From assembly GCA_002396805.1 (NCBI GenBank), contig DGYW01000044.1:5299-14221 (forward strand): a stretch of 8,923 nt of DNA, in the 5' to 3' direction. Positions 1 to 5,488 of the stretch are shown here, piece after piece. The position numbers and the translations under genes are program-made. How positions within the stretch are numbered: the first letter of the stretch is position 1; the number at the start of each line of letters is the position of its first letter. Below the pieces are notes generated by a model. That model saw only the letters and a program-made list of their open reading frames with translations. It had not been told where the DNA came from and did no database searches. This DNA is from Firmicutes bacterium UBA4996 (GTDB lineage: Bacteria > Bacillota > Limnochordia > Darwinibacteriales > Darwinibacteriaceae).

Positions 1-399
1 GCACTGGTCTATGAGAGTTATGCTACGGAGTCGTTTGGAGAAGTGTACGAAGTCATGCATCCCAGTATCCAAGGGACGTTGTCTAAGGATGAGTATGTCA
101 CCTTTCAAGAACATCATTTTGAGCGATTACGTCTAGAGATTAGCGAAATCGAGGTGGGTAAGGTGAGCACCAATCCACGAATTCCCTCACCTTTGCGCAC
201 ATTATTGCCCCTTGATTTAAAGCACGAACTCTACGGGGTAGACTTAAGCTACAGGGCCCATTTTGTCAGTGGTATCCGGCTTAATCAAAGTATCTCCAAG
301 ACAGTCTACGTTGCGGTAGCTAATCCTGGGACAACAGAGGAGTCAATGTACCTACTTTGGGATCCAAGTTCGATTGAGGAAGAGGAGCAAGAACAATGA
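1..399 (+). CDS. C-terminal part of an unrecognised protein, possible NTF2-like domain (partial, 5' end outside window)
   Basis: The frame is open from base 1 to the TGA at 397-399, giving 132 residues. It has no convincing start of its own: the GTG at 43 is internal and lacks a Shine-Dalgarno site, so the gene begins upstream of the window. The stretch around residues 9-45 (VYEVMHPSIQGTLSKDEY, then HHFERL) resembles the helix and 'LLHP..Q..LSKEEF' pattern of NTF2-like/SnoaL-type domains in bacterial hypothetical proteins. The rest looks like beta strands and ends in a glutamate-rich tail (EEEEQEQ). No membrane segment is visible, so this piece is not a permease. The stop overlaps the start of the next ABC ATPase gene by 4 bases (ATGA), which implies translational coupling and a shared operon. 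The function is unknown. The fold assignment is a pattern impression, not a demonstrated homology. Confidence 0.7.
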   Translation, partial: ALVYESYATESFGEVYEVMHPSIQGTLSKDEYVTFQEHHFERLRLEISEIEVGKVSTNPRIPSPLRTLLPLDLKHELYGVDLSYRAHFVSGIRLNQSISKTVYVAVANPGTTEESMYLLWDPSSIEEEEQEQ

Positions 400-1322
400 C
401 GGCAATTAATGTGCAGGGGCTAACCAAACGCTATGGTCAGTTTGTGGCGGTAGATAACATCAGCTTTCAGGTTGGTTCTGGTGAAGTATTTGGTTTTTTG
501 GGACCAAACGGAGTAGGAAAGACTTCGACAATTAGGATCTTAACTGGCTTGAGTAGGGCCACAGCAGGAAGCTGCCGCGTATTCGGAGAAGAGATGACTC
601 CTAATAATAAGCAAATTCGCAGCAAGATTGGTGTCGTATTTGAAGAACCTAATCTCTACGCCCGCTTGTCTGGCAGGCAAAATCTCCAGTTCTTTGCCAC
701 CTTGTATGGTGCGAACAAGGACAAGGTCTCAGAGTTATTAGATGAATATAAGTTGTCTGAGGCAGGAAATAAGCCAGTGGCCCATTATTCCAAAGGCATG
801 AAGCAGCGCTTGTTGATCTGTCGAGCATTGCTTAACGATCCCCAGCTACTTGTTCTCGACGAACCAACTAGTGGCCTAGATTTAGAATCTGTAGAGTTAA
901 TCCGCAGTCGGATTCTATCATTTGCCGAACAGGGGAAAGCTGTCTTTATGAGCACCCACTCTCTAGAAGAAGCAGATGAGCTCTGTAATAGGGTCGCTTT
1001 CATTAACCATGGGAAAATCATTGCAGAGGGTGACCCTGCCAGCCTCAAGCTACGCTATGGCCAAGACTACGTACGGGTTGACTTAATTCCCACTGTGCCC
1101 TTGCCGGAGTTTTGGACGTTCGTAGAGAAGTTGCAGCTAACGAAAAGTGACCAAGACGGTAGGGTGATCTCCCTGGTTATACCCATGACCAATGAACACT
1201 TAGGTAGCCAGCTTGACAAGCTGCTGATGGTTGGACGGATTTTGCGCATCCATTCTCAGGAAGCCTCCTTGCGCGAGGTCTTCAAGGCAGTATTCGAAGG
1301 AGATTTGGCCCTCACCAATTAA
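396..1322 (+). CDS. ABC transporter ATP-binding protein (CcmA/DrrA/BcrA-type exporter ATPase)
   Basis: This 308-residue protein is an ABC ATPase that would power a membrane exporter of the drug, lantibiotic or lipid type (COG1131-like). The nucleotide-binding domain covers about residues 4-215. It has Walker A GPNGVGKTS at 36-44, an ABC signature YSKGMKQRL at 131-139 (the form usual in this subfamily), Walker B LLVLDEP at 151-157 followed by TSGLD, and the H-loop histidine at 188 in STHSLEEAD. The Q-loop position reads VVFEEPNLY (81-89), with Glu where Gln is usual. The extra ~90 C-terminal residues match the DUF4162-like tail of these ATPases. The start ATG overlaps the upstream stop, and GAGGAAGAGGAGC just before it serves as the ribosome binding site. 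No permease follows, because a terminator closes the operon here, so the partner permease is probably upstream of the window. The substrate cannot be deduced. Confidence 0.93.
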   Translation: MTAINVQGLTKRYGQFVAVDNISFQVGSGEVFGFLGPNGVGKTSTIRILTGLSRATAGSCRVFGEEMTPNNKQIRSKIGVVFEEPNLYARLSGRQNLQFFATLYGANKDKVSELLDEYKLSEAGNKPVAHYSKGMKQRLLICRALLNDPQLLVLDEPTSGLDLESVELIRSRILSFAEQGKAVFMSTHSLEEADELCNRVAFINHGKIIAEGDPASLKLRYGQDYVRVDLIPTVPLPEFWTFVEKLQLTKSDQDGRVISLVIPMTNEHLGSQLDKLLMVGRILRIHSQEASLREVFKAVFEGDLALTN

Positions 1323-1337
1323 CGGTGGGGGCTTTTT
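1308..1337 (+). terminator. rho-independent terminator overlapping the end of the ABC ATPase gene
   Basis: GCCCTCACC (1308-1316) pairs with GGTGGGGGC (1324-1332) over 9 bp with one G-T wobble. The loop is 7 nt and is followed by TTTTT (1333-1337). The 5' arm and loop include the last sense codons and the TAA stop (1320-1322) of the ATPase gene, so the hairpin forms across the stop codon. It separates the ABC operon from the next transcription unit. Confidence 0.85.
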
Positions 1338-1418
1338 GGTAGAGTACGTTACCCACGTATCTTAAGAAGTGTAAACTATATATTCTATCTTGAACTAATA
1401 GCAGTGTCAACACCATTT

Positions 1419-1447
1419 TTGTGTTTTTCATCAAATTGTGCTATTAT
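1419..1447 (+). promoter_or_regulatory. candidate sigma-A promoter for the hypothetical gene and RpiR regulator
   Basis: TTGTGT (1419-1424) and TATTAT (1442-1447) are separated by exactly 17 bp in an AT-rich stretch after the preceding terminator. They resemble a -35/-10 pair of the vegetative sigma factor. The overlapping TATAGA at 1445-1450 is an alternative -10. Transcription would begin near 1454, leaving a leader of about 60 nt. The rest of the 192-bp gap (1323-1514) shows only small inverted repeats and no coding potential. Confidence 0.45.
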
Positions 1448-1514
1448 AGAAAGTAGCCATTACACTACGTGATTTGGTTAGACTGCATTTCAGATCAGAT
1501 ATGGGGGATTCTAC

Positions 1515-2408
1515 ATGATTTTACTTAACGAGCAGGTGCGCCACAAGAGCTTTGGCGAAGGCCACATAGTTGAATATAGTGATTCAAGCGTGAAAGTGCG
1601 TTTTCCATCAGGAGACAAAAGGTTTGTTTTTCCCGATGCTTTTGGCACCTATATCACACTAGTTGACAAGAAAACGGCCAAGCAAGTGGATGGCCTCAAA
1701 AGAGAAGTCGAAAAAGAACGCAGAAAAAGAGAGTTGGAGCTGGCCAAGGTTAGAGCCATCGAACATGAAAAACAGCAGCGCCTCTTGGAGCAAGAACGAC
1801 TGATGAAAAACCACAAACTCTCACCAGTATCACAAGTGGCTTTTTGGTGTGAAGAACAAGAACTGGATCAGGTTTTTGAAGAGTGGAGGGTTTTCACAGG
1901 GCTAAGAAAAAGTGGTCCAAATAAAGGAAAACCAAACCGGCTCATTCGTCTGCACCAAAATAGTGCCGTCCTGATTACCGTTAGAGAACCTGGCACTCCA
2001 GAAAAAGACAGGCGGATAGTAGGTGTTTTTATGGTGGAGGAAGGCTTCATCGGAAGGATCTGTGAAGATGGGTATATCCCTGCCCATGTGGAGTACAAAA
2101 TCCTCCTCACCAAAGAGGAATCCCAAAAGATGCCTTTTTGGTACTACTATCTAAACGAAAGATATCCAAACAATATGACCTGGAATAGTGGCAGATCTCG
2201 CTATTTTGATAATGTCTGGATGGCCCAGGTGCTCCAGGGGATCATCTCCTTGAAAACGGATCCAGAAGAGCGAGAACTTGCACAGGCCTTCTTGGAACAT
2301 TTTTGTCAATTGAACCGGCTAGTAGCAGAGGACTTGCCAGAGCCCAGTGGTGTGTTGGCGCGTCAGACAGAAGGAAAAAGAGGGGGCGCAAAAGAAATAA
2401 GCATTTAA
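1515..2408 (+). CDS. Hypothetical protein: Tudor/PcrA-C-terminus-like domain, coiled coil and unknown C-terminal domain
   Basis: A 297-residue protein of unknown function. Residues 6-42 (EQVRHKSFGEGHIVEY, then VKVRFPSGDKRFVFPDAF) match the small beta-barrel seen at the C-terminus of PcrA/UvrD helicases and in DUF3553-like/CarD-like proteins: 'V.H..FG.G.V', then 'V.F...G.K.'. This module often contacts RNA polymerase or nucleic acid. Residues 52-98 are strongly charged and heptad-like (KREVEKERRKRELELAKVR), indicating a helical coiled coil. Residues 105-275 form a third region rich in Trp, Tyr and Phe (FWCEEQELDQ, FWYYYLNERYP, WNSGRSRYFDNVW) that I recognise only as a conserved-looking hypothetical domain. 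No signal peptide or membrane segment is present, so it should be cytoplasmic. The ATG is preceded by GGGGGA (1503-1508) at good spacing. It lies 29 bp upstream of the regulator gene and is probably co-transcribed with it. Confidence 0.85.
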   Translation: MILLNEQVRHKSFGEGHIVEYSDSSVKVRFPSGDKRFVFPDAFGTYITLVDKKTAKQVDGLKREVEKERRKRELELAKVRAIEHEKQQRLLEQERLMKNHKLSPVSQVAFWCEEQELDQVFEEWRVFTGLRKSGPNKGKPNRLIRLHQNSAVLITVREPGTPEKDRRIVGVFMVEEGFIGRICEDGYIPAHVEYKILLTKEESQKMPFWYYYLNERYPNNMTWNSGRSRYFDNVWMAQVLQGIISLKTDPEERELAQAFLEHFCQLNRLVAEDLPEPSGVLARQTEGKRGGAKEISI

Positions 2409-2422
2409 GCGACTCTGGTAAA

Positions 2423-2430
2423 GGAAAGGA
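2423..2430 (+). promoter_or_regulatory. ribosome binding site fixing the RpiR start
   Basis: GGAAAGGA ends 7 nt before the ATG at 2438. The open frame extends upstream to a TTG at 2303, but that stretch lies inside the preceding gene, has no Shine-Dalgarno site and encodes an Arg/Lys-rich sequence unrelated to the RpiR family. The start at 2438 is therefore preferred. Confidence 0.75.
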
Positions 2431-2437
2431 CAACTCC

Positions 2438-3193
2438 ATGAGCAATAACTATTACTACCTTCTGACCAACCTGCTCACTGAAGACGAAAAGCGTGTTGTT
2501 ACGAGCATTGTCCAACATATCGAAGATAATTCGGGCAGGGTGGGAATCCAGCAGATAGCCGATGAAAACTATGTCTCAACAGCATTTATCATGAAACTGT
2601 GTAAGCGTTTAGGTTTCGATGGCTATAGCGAGCTTTTTTATTATCTAGCCCTACAAAACAGCAGTACCCCCCATGCTAGCGATCCGCAAAAAGAGGCTCT
2701 ACACAACCTCATTGACAATTACGATGATGACAAGGTCCAAGCTTTCTGTGAGATCCTCGATTCTTACCGGGAGCAAAAGATTTTCGCAGTTGGTGAAGGT
2801 TTTGCTGATCTTGTGGCTGACTATATAACTCAGCGTTTAGCTGTCTGCGGATTCATGGTTTTCAATCGCGTTCATTTCTATGATCTAATGCTCTTTCGGC
2901 AAGGTTTGAAAGGTCAAATGGTACCGAATGTTGAATCATCCTTAATTATCGCTATTTCTCAAAGCGGTGAAACCGAAGCGGTTTTAAACGACGTTAATAG
3001 GGCCCGTGAAAAGGGCTTTAAGGTCTTATCATTTTCCAGAAGAGCCGATTCTACCTTAGCTAAGCTTTCCGATATTTTGTTTATCGTCAACGCCTCTAAG
3101 CAGACCCTAATTGGCGAGGTGCCCAATTCATTTTTTGGCAAAGTTATCCTGGCCTTCGAGGAACTAATTGGTATGTATTTTGCCAATTCTTAG
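2438..3193 (+). CDS. MurR/RpiR family transcriptional regulator (HTH plus SIS domain)
   Basis: The 251-residue product has the standard RpiR architecture. The N-terminal helix-turn-helix domain (about residues 8-75) carries VGIQQIADENYVSTAFIMKL at 36-55, followed by KRLGFDGYSEL, matching the family pattern 'I..lA....vS.atv.r..kkLGf.Gy.e'. The C-terminal SIS domain (about 108-245) has the phosphosugar-loop sequence AISQSGETEAV at 172-182 and a second conserved strand KVLSFSR. SIS domains of this family bind phosphorylated sugars or related intermediates and alter DNA binding. The length is slightly below the usual ~280 residues. The gene follows the hypothetical gene in the same direction and ends at its own terminator. 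The operon immediately downstream encodes a phosphate-releasing uptake pathway, so it is the likely target, by analogy with other RpiR regulators that control adjacent catabolic operons. Whether it activates or represses cannot be read from the sequence. Confidence 0.93.
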   Translation: MSNNYYYLLTNLLTEDEKRVVTSIVQHIEDNSGRVGIQQIADENYVSTAFIMKLCKRLGFDGYSELFYYLALQNSSTPHASDPQKEALHNLIDNYDDDKVQAFCEILDSYREQKIFAVGEGFADLVADYITQRLAVCGFMVFNRVHFYDLMLFRQGLKGQMVPNVESSLIIAISQSGETEAVLNDVNRAREKGFKVLSFSRRADSTLAKLSDILFIVNASKQTLIGEVPNSFFGKVILAFEELIGMYFANS

Positions 3194-3211
3194 CGCTCCA
3201 TCGAACCTAAG

Positions 3212-3238
3212 CTGCTACTGGTAAGTGGCAGTTTTTTT
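3212..3238 (+). terminator. rho-independent terminator after the RpiR gene
   Basis: CTGCTACT (3212-3219) pairs with AGTGGCAG (3224-3231) over 8 bp with one wobble, around a GGTA tetraloop. Seven T residues follow directly (3232-3238). It separates the regulator transcript from the transport operon. Confidence 0.9.
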
Positions 3239-3272
3239 GTGCCCAAAATAAATACACGCGAAGAGAAAAAAA

Positions 3273-3284
3273 TATAAATTTATA
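3273..3284 (+). repeat. perfect 12-bp palindrome, candidate operator
   Basis: TATAAATTTATA is its own reverse complement. It lies directly upstream of the extended -10 of the transport operon, filling the spacer between the -10 and the expected -35 region. The position suits a binding site for a dimeric regulator such as the adjacent RpiR protein. The sequence is pure A/T, however, so chance occurrence in this AT-rich leader is a real alternative. Confidence 0.35.
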
Positions 3285-3286
3285 CA

Positions 3287-3295
3287 TGATATAAT
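3287..3295 (+). promoter_or_regulatory. extended -10 promoter of the transport operon
   Basis: TGATATAAT combines the extended TGn element with a consensus TATAAT hexamer (3290-3295). Transcription would start near 3302, giving a leader of about 33 nt. No TTGACA-like -35 is visible 16-18 bp upstream, where an A7 run (3266-3272) stands instead. A promoter with a good -10 and no -35 fits either TGn-dependent initiation or activator dependence. Confidence 0.6.
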
Positions 3296-3322
3296 GAACT
3301 CGAGCTTTTTATCGACCCTTTT

Positions 3323-3328
3323 AGGAGG
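3323..3328 (+). promoter_or_regulatory. ribosome binding site supporting a GTG start
   Basis: AGGAGG lies 6 nt before the GTG at 3335. It decides the unusual start: the next residues lead straight into the HAD nucleophile motif, and there is no in-frame ATG close by that would keep the motif complete. Confidence 0.85.
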
Positions 3329-3334
3329 AATTAG

Positions 3335-4144
3335 GTGCACAAAAATGTGAAAACGGTAATATTTGATCTCGATGGTACCGTATACCAAAATACCACTTTC
3401 CACCGCGACTATTTGCATTTCCTAGTAGAAGACACAGCGTGGGTGAATTGGGAAGCCCCTCTCATAGAATTTGTAGATAGTGTTTTTGCAGGAAAAAGGC
3501 TTGTCATGAACAGATTCTATCAGACTGTCCAAGTAAAGCCAGAGACGCCAGATGAGTTTTTTGCTATGCTTGAAGAGAGCCTTTGCCCTCCATTATCATA
3601 TGAGGAGGCCCTAAACTCTAGAGACATCATCTATCTAGGAGATGCGTGGGCTGTAGTAACATTGATCGGTGAAACCTTGGGCCTTCTAGCTGGTGAACGT
3701 CGTGATTTGATTTATCGCAGAGCGCGCAGGCGCATGGAGGAAGAAGGAATGGGAGGCAGCATTGTCTTAAAAACCGCCATTAGCGATTTGTCTAAACGCT
3801 GTAATGTTATTCTGATGAGTAACTCTTACGAAGAAACTGCACAGGAGTTTCTAAGGCAGCTTGGGTATAACGACCTGTTTCCCCTGATCTGTAGTAGCGC
3901 CAACAAACCCTTTGACATGATCCGCAAGCTTGAGCAGATCGATCCTGCGATTTTTGAGCAACCAGAAACCGTAATCTCTATTGGAGATCACGCCTATAAC
4001 GACTTAATGCCCATTCAGCAGAAAGGAGGGCGTACTGTGTGGCTCAACCCCTTCCCAAACATCGAGCGTCCAGTTTGCGATGTTGAAGTGGAAACTTTGG
4101 ATGAGTTGGCGGGGTATCTTACAACACTGACTGGAATTTTCTAA
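3335..4144 (+). CDS. HAD-superfamily hydrolase (probable phosphatase, HAD-IA-like)
   Basis: A 269-residue cytoplasmic enzyme with all four HAD motifs. Motif I is VIFDLDGTVY (nucleophile D11, acid/base D13). Motif II is ILMSNS (S162). Motif III is the lysine K191 in ANKPFD. Motif IV is IGDHAYND (D218 and D223, Mg2+ ligands). The long helical insert between motifs I and II (about 18-145) is a C1-type cap, as in HAD-IA phosphatases, and sets substrate specificity. Motif I lacks the DWAGT form of phosphonoacetaldehyde hydrolase, so a phosphomonoesterase is the simplest reading. It is the first gene of the transport operon, and its product would act on a phosphorylated intermediate released from the imported solute. 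The substrate is unknown. The following solute-binding protein gene starts 39 bp later. Confidence 0.9.
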   Translation: MHKNVKTVIFDLDGTVYQNTTFHRDYLHFLVEDTAWVNWEAPLIEFVDSVFAGKRLVMNRFYQTVQVKPETPDEFFAMLEESLCPPLSYEEALNSRDIIYLGDAWAVVTLIGETLGLLAGERRDLIYRRARRRMEEEGMGGSIVLKTAISDLSKRCNVILMSNSYEETAQEFLRQLGYNDLFPLICSSANKPFDMIRKLEQIDPAIFEQPETVISIGDHAYNDLMPIQQKGGRTVWLNPFPNIERPVCDVEVETLDELAGYLTTLTGIF

Positions 4145-4170
4145 ATGTCATCGTGCGAAGAAATGAGGAT

Positions 4171-4175
4171 GGAGG
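4171..4175 (+). promoter_or_regulatory. ribosome binding site deciding the solute-binding protein start
   Basis: GGAGG lies 8 nt before the ATG at 4184. In-frame ATGs at 4145, 4163, 4169 and 4178 are alternatives, but none has a Shine-Dalgarno site at workable distance. Starting at 4184 also gives a normal signal peptide with positive residues directly before the hydrophobic core. Confidence 0.7.
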
Positions 4176-4183
4176 AAATGAGA

Positions 4184-5458
4184 ATGCGACGCATCAATAA
4201 AATGTGGTTACCTGTAGTTTTAGTCGTAGTACTGATGTCCCTTAGCGGCTTTACCGCAAGTGTAGAGGCGGCCAGAGGAGACAAGATTAAGATCGTCTAT
4301 TGGAACACCTATACCGATCACCACGAACAGGCTCTAGCGAGAATCATTGCAGATTTTAACGCATCCCAGGACAAGTATGAGGTTGTCTCCCAGCAGCAGC
4401 CTTATAGCGAGTTTGATGCTAAGCTCATGCAAGCTGTACGCATTGGAATGGGTCCAGATATTGTCAATATGTTTCCCTCCGACGCTATAAACTATATAAA
4501 GGACGGACTCCTTGTGGACTTTGGGCCCTATATTAATCATCCTGAACACGGAATTCCTAATTTCAAAGAGAGCATTCCGGTAGGTTCCTATGCAGAAATA
4601 ACCCAGTGGGGCGGGGATAGTATCTATCTGTTCCCATGCACCGTAGTTGGCGAAGTACTTTTTTATAACAAAACTCTCTTTGATAAATATGACCTGCAAG
4701 CACCCAAGACTTGGACTGAAGTAGCAGAGATTAGTAAACTGATCTATGCAAGGGAAGGAATCCCTGGATTTGGAACGGACTCCATTACTGACACCTATCA
4801 GGGTCTTATTATGCAGGCTGGAAGCGGTTATATTGATGCTGAAACCATGACCCTTCAGATCGATGAGACCATTGCTAAAGAAAAGCTCAACTGGTTTGCA
4901 GACGGTGTCAAAGCCGGTTATTTTCGCCTTGTAGGTGAGGATGTTTTCTTCTCCAATCCCTTCGGAAGTCAGGCCGTTGCCTCATATATCGGCTCCAGTG
5001 CAGGCGCCACGTATGTGGACGCTGCAGTAGGTGGTGCCTTTGAGATTGGTTGTGTACCCATTCCCCAAGAGGGGCCAGTTAAATATATCTCTCAGTGGGG
5101 CAATAACTTTGTTTGCCTCAGTAAAGATGAGGAACACGCTCGAGGCGCTTATGAGTTTCTAAAGTACTTTACCTCCAAGGATGTTGTTGTGGACTGGGCT
5201 ATCGCCTTCGGAAGTGTGCCAGCGTATGCAGATGCAGTTCAGACCGGGAAGTTTCAAAAATTCTCCCAAGAAAACATTGCGGTCAAGGCCCTCTTGGACC
5301 AGGTTCAATACGTGGGCATGCTCGCAAGTGTTCCTGGCGCTGTCAATGTGCGCACTGAAATCGATAAGATGCTCCAAAGTGTCGCCCTTGGCGTGATGGA
5401 CACAGATACAGCTTACAATGCGTTTATTAGAGCAAGTCAAGCTGCTTTGAATCAATAA
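4184..5458 (+). CDS. Extracellular solute-binding protein, family 1 (CUT1 ABC importer)
   Basis: A 424-residue substrate receptor for the ABC importer encoded downstream. The N-terminus (MRRINKMW, then a hydrophobic core at about 9-22) is a signal peptide. VEA before A30 fits signal peptidase I cleavage. There is no lipobox cysteine, unlike most such proteins in monoderm Bacillota. The mature protein opens with KIKIVYWNTY and 'ALARIIADFNAS', typical of family-1 receptors (UgpB/MalE type). This is followed by the QAVRIGMGPDIVNM segment and GLLVDFGPYI, two common landmarks of the first lobe. The late segment 'GAYEFLKYFTS' with 'AFGSVPAY' is also typical. The length is normal for the family. It lies between the HAD gene and the phosphodiesterase gene. 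Its Trp/Tyr-rich beginning suggests a polar, sugar-like or polyol-like ligand, but the ligand cannot be named. A longer form starting at 4145 is possible but less likely. Confidence 0.92.
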   Translation: MRRINKMWLPVVLVVVLMSLSGFTASVEAARGDKIKIVYWNTYTDHHEQALARIIADFNASQDKYEVVSQQQPYSEFDAKLMQAVRIGMGPDIVNMFPSDAINYIKDGLLVDFGPYINHPEHGIPNFKESIPVGSYAEITQWGGDSIYLFPCTVVGEVLFYNKTLFDKYDLQAPKTWTEVAEISKLIYAREGIPGFGTDSITDTYQGLIMQAGSGYIDAETMTLQIDETIAKEKLNWFADGVKAGYFRLVGEDVFFSNPFGSQAVASYIGSSAGATYVDAAVGGAFEIGCVPIPQEGPVKYISQWGNNFVCLSKDEEHARGAYEFLKYFTSKDVVVDWAIAFGSVPAYADAVQTGKFQKFSQENIAVKALLDQVQYVGMLASVPGAVNVRTEIDKMLQSVALGVMDTDTAYNAFIRASQAALNQ

Positions 5459-5474
5459 AGAGTACAAGTGACAG

Positions 5475-5481
5475 AAGGGGG
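5475..5481 (+). promoter_or_regulatory. ribosome binding site deciding the phosphodiesterase start
   Basis: AAGGGGG ends 7 nt before the ATG at 5489. The alternative in-frame GTG at 5468 would place this sequence inside the gene and has no Shine-Dalgarno site of its own. Confidence 0.7.
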
Positions 5482-5488
5482 CTGGAAG

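Noticed and set aside
1345..1359. TACGT/ACGTA inverted repeat in the intergenic region
   Set aside because: Arms of only 5 bp around a 5-nt loop are expected by chance, and it is not positioned at a promoter element or followed by T residues.
1409..1425. AACAC-N7-GTGTT inverted repeat overlapping the candidate -35
   Set aside because: Five-base arms in an AT-rich region are too weak to call an operator without conservation data.
2303..2437. N-terminal extension of the RpiR regulator from a TTG codon
   Set aside because: It lies within the preceding gene, has no Shine-Dalgarno site and encodes an Arg/Lys-rich stretch foreign to the family, while the ATG at 2438 has a good ribosome binding site.
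3335..4144. HAD protein as phosphonoacetaldehyde hydrolase (PhnX)
   Set aside because: Motif I is DLDGT rather than the DWAGT form, and the cap-domain lysine context of PhnX was not seen. A phosphonate pathway remains possible but is not supported by this gene.
4145..4183. Longer start for the solute-binding protein
   Set aside because: The ATG directly after the HAD stop has no ribosome binding site, and the added residues (MSSCEEMRMEEMR) would give an acidic N-region unsuitable for a signal peptide. The cysteine there is not part of a lipobox.
4334..4699. 121-codon open frame on the minus strand inside the solute-binding protein gene
   Set aside because: It is antisense to a clear gene, has no recognisable domain or ribosome binding site, and its composition fits a shadow of the coding strand.
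5468..5488. GTG start for the phosphodiesterase
   Set aside because: The Shine-Dalgarno sequence for the ATG at 5489 lies inside this stretch, and the extra residues (MTEGGWK) precede the first catalytic strand without adding a conserved element.
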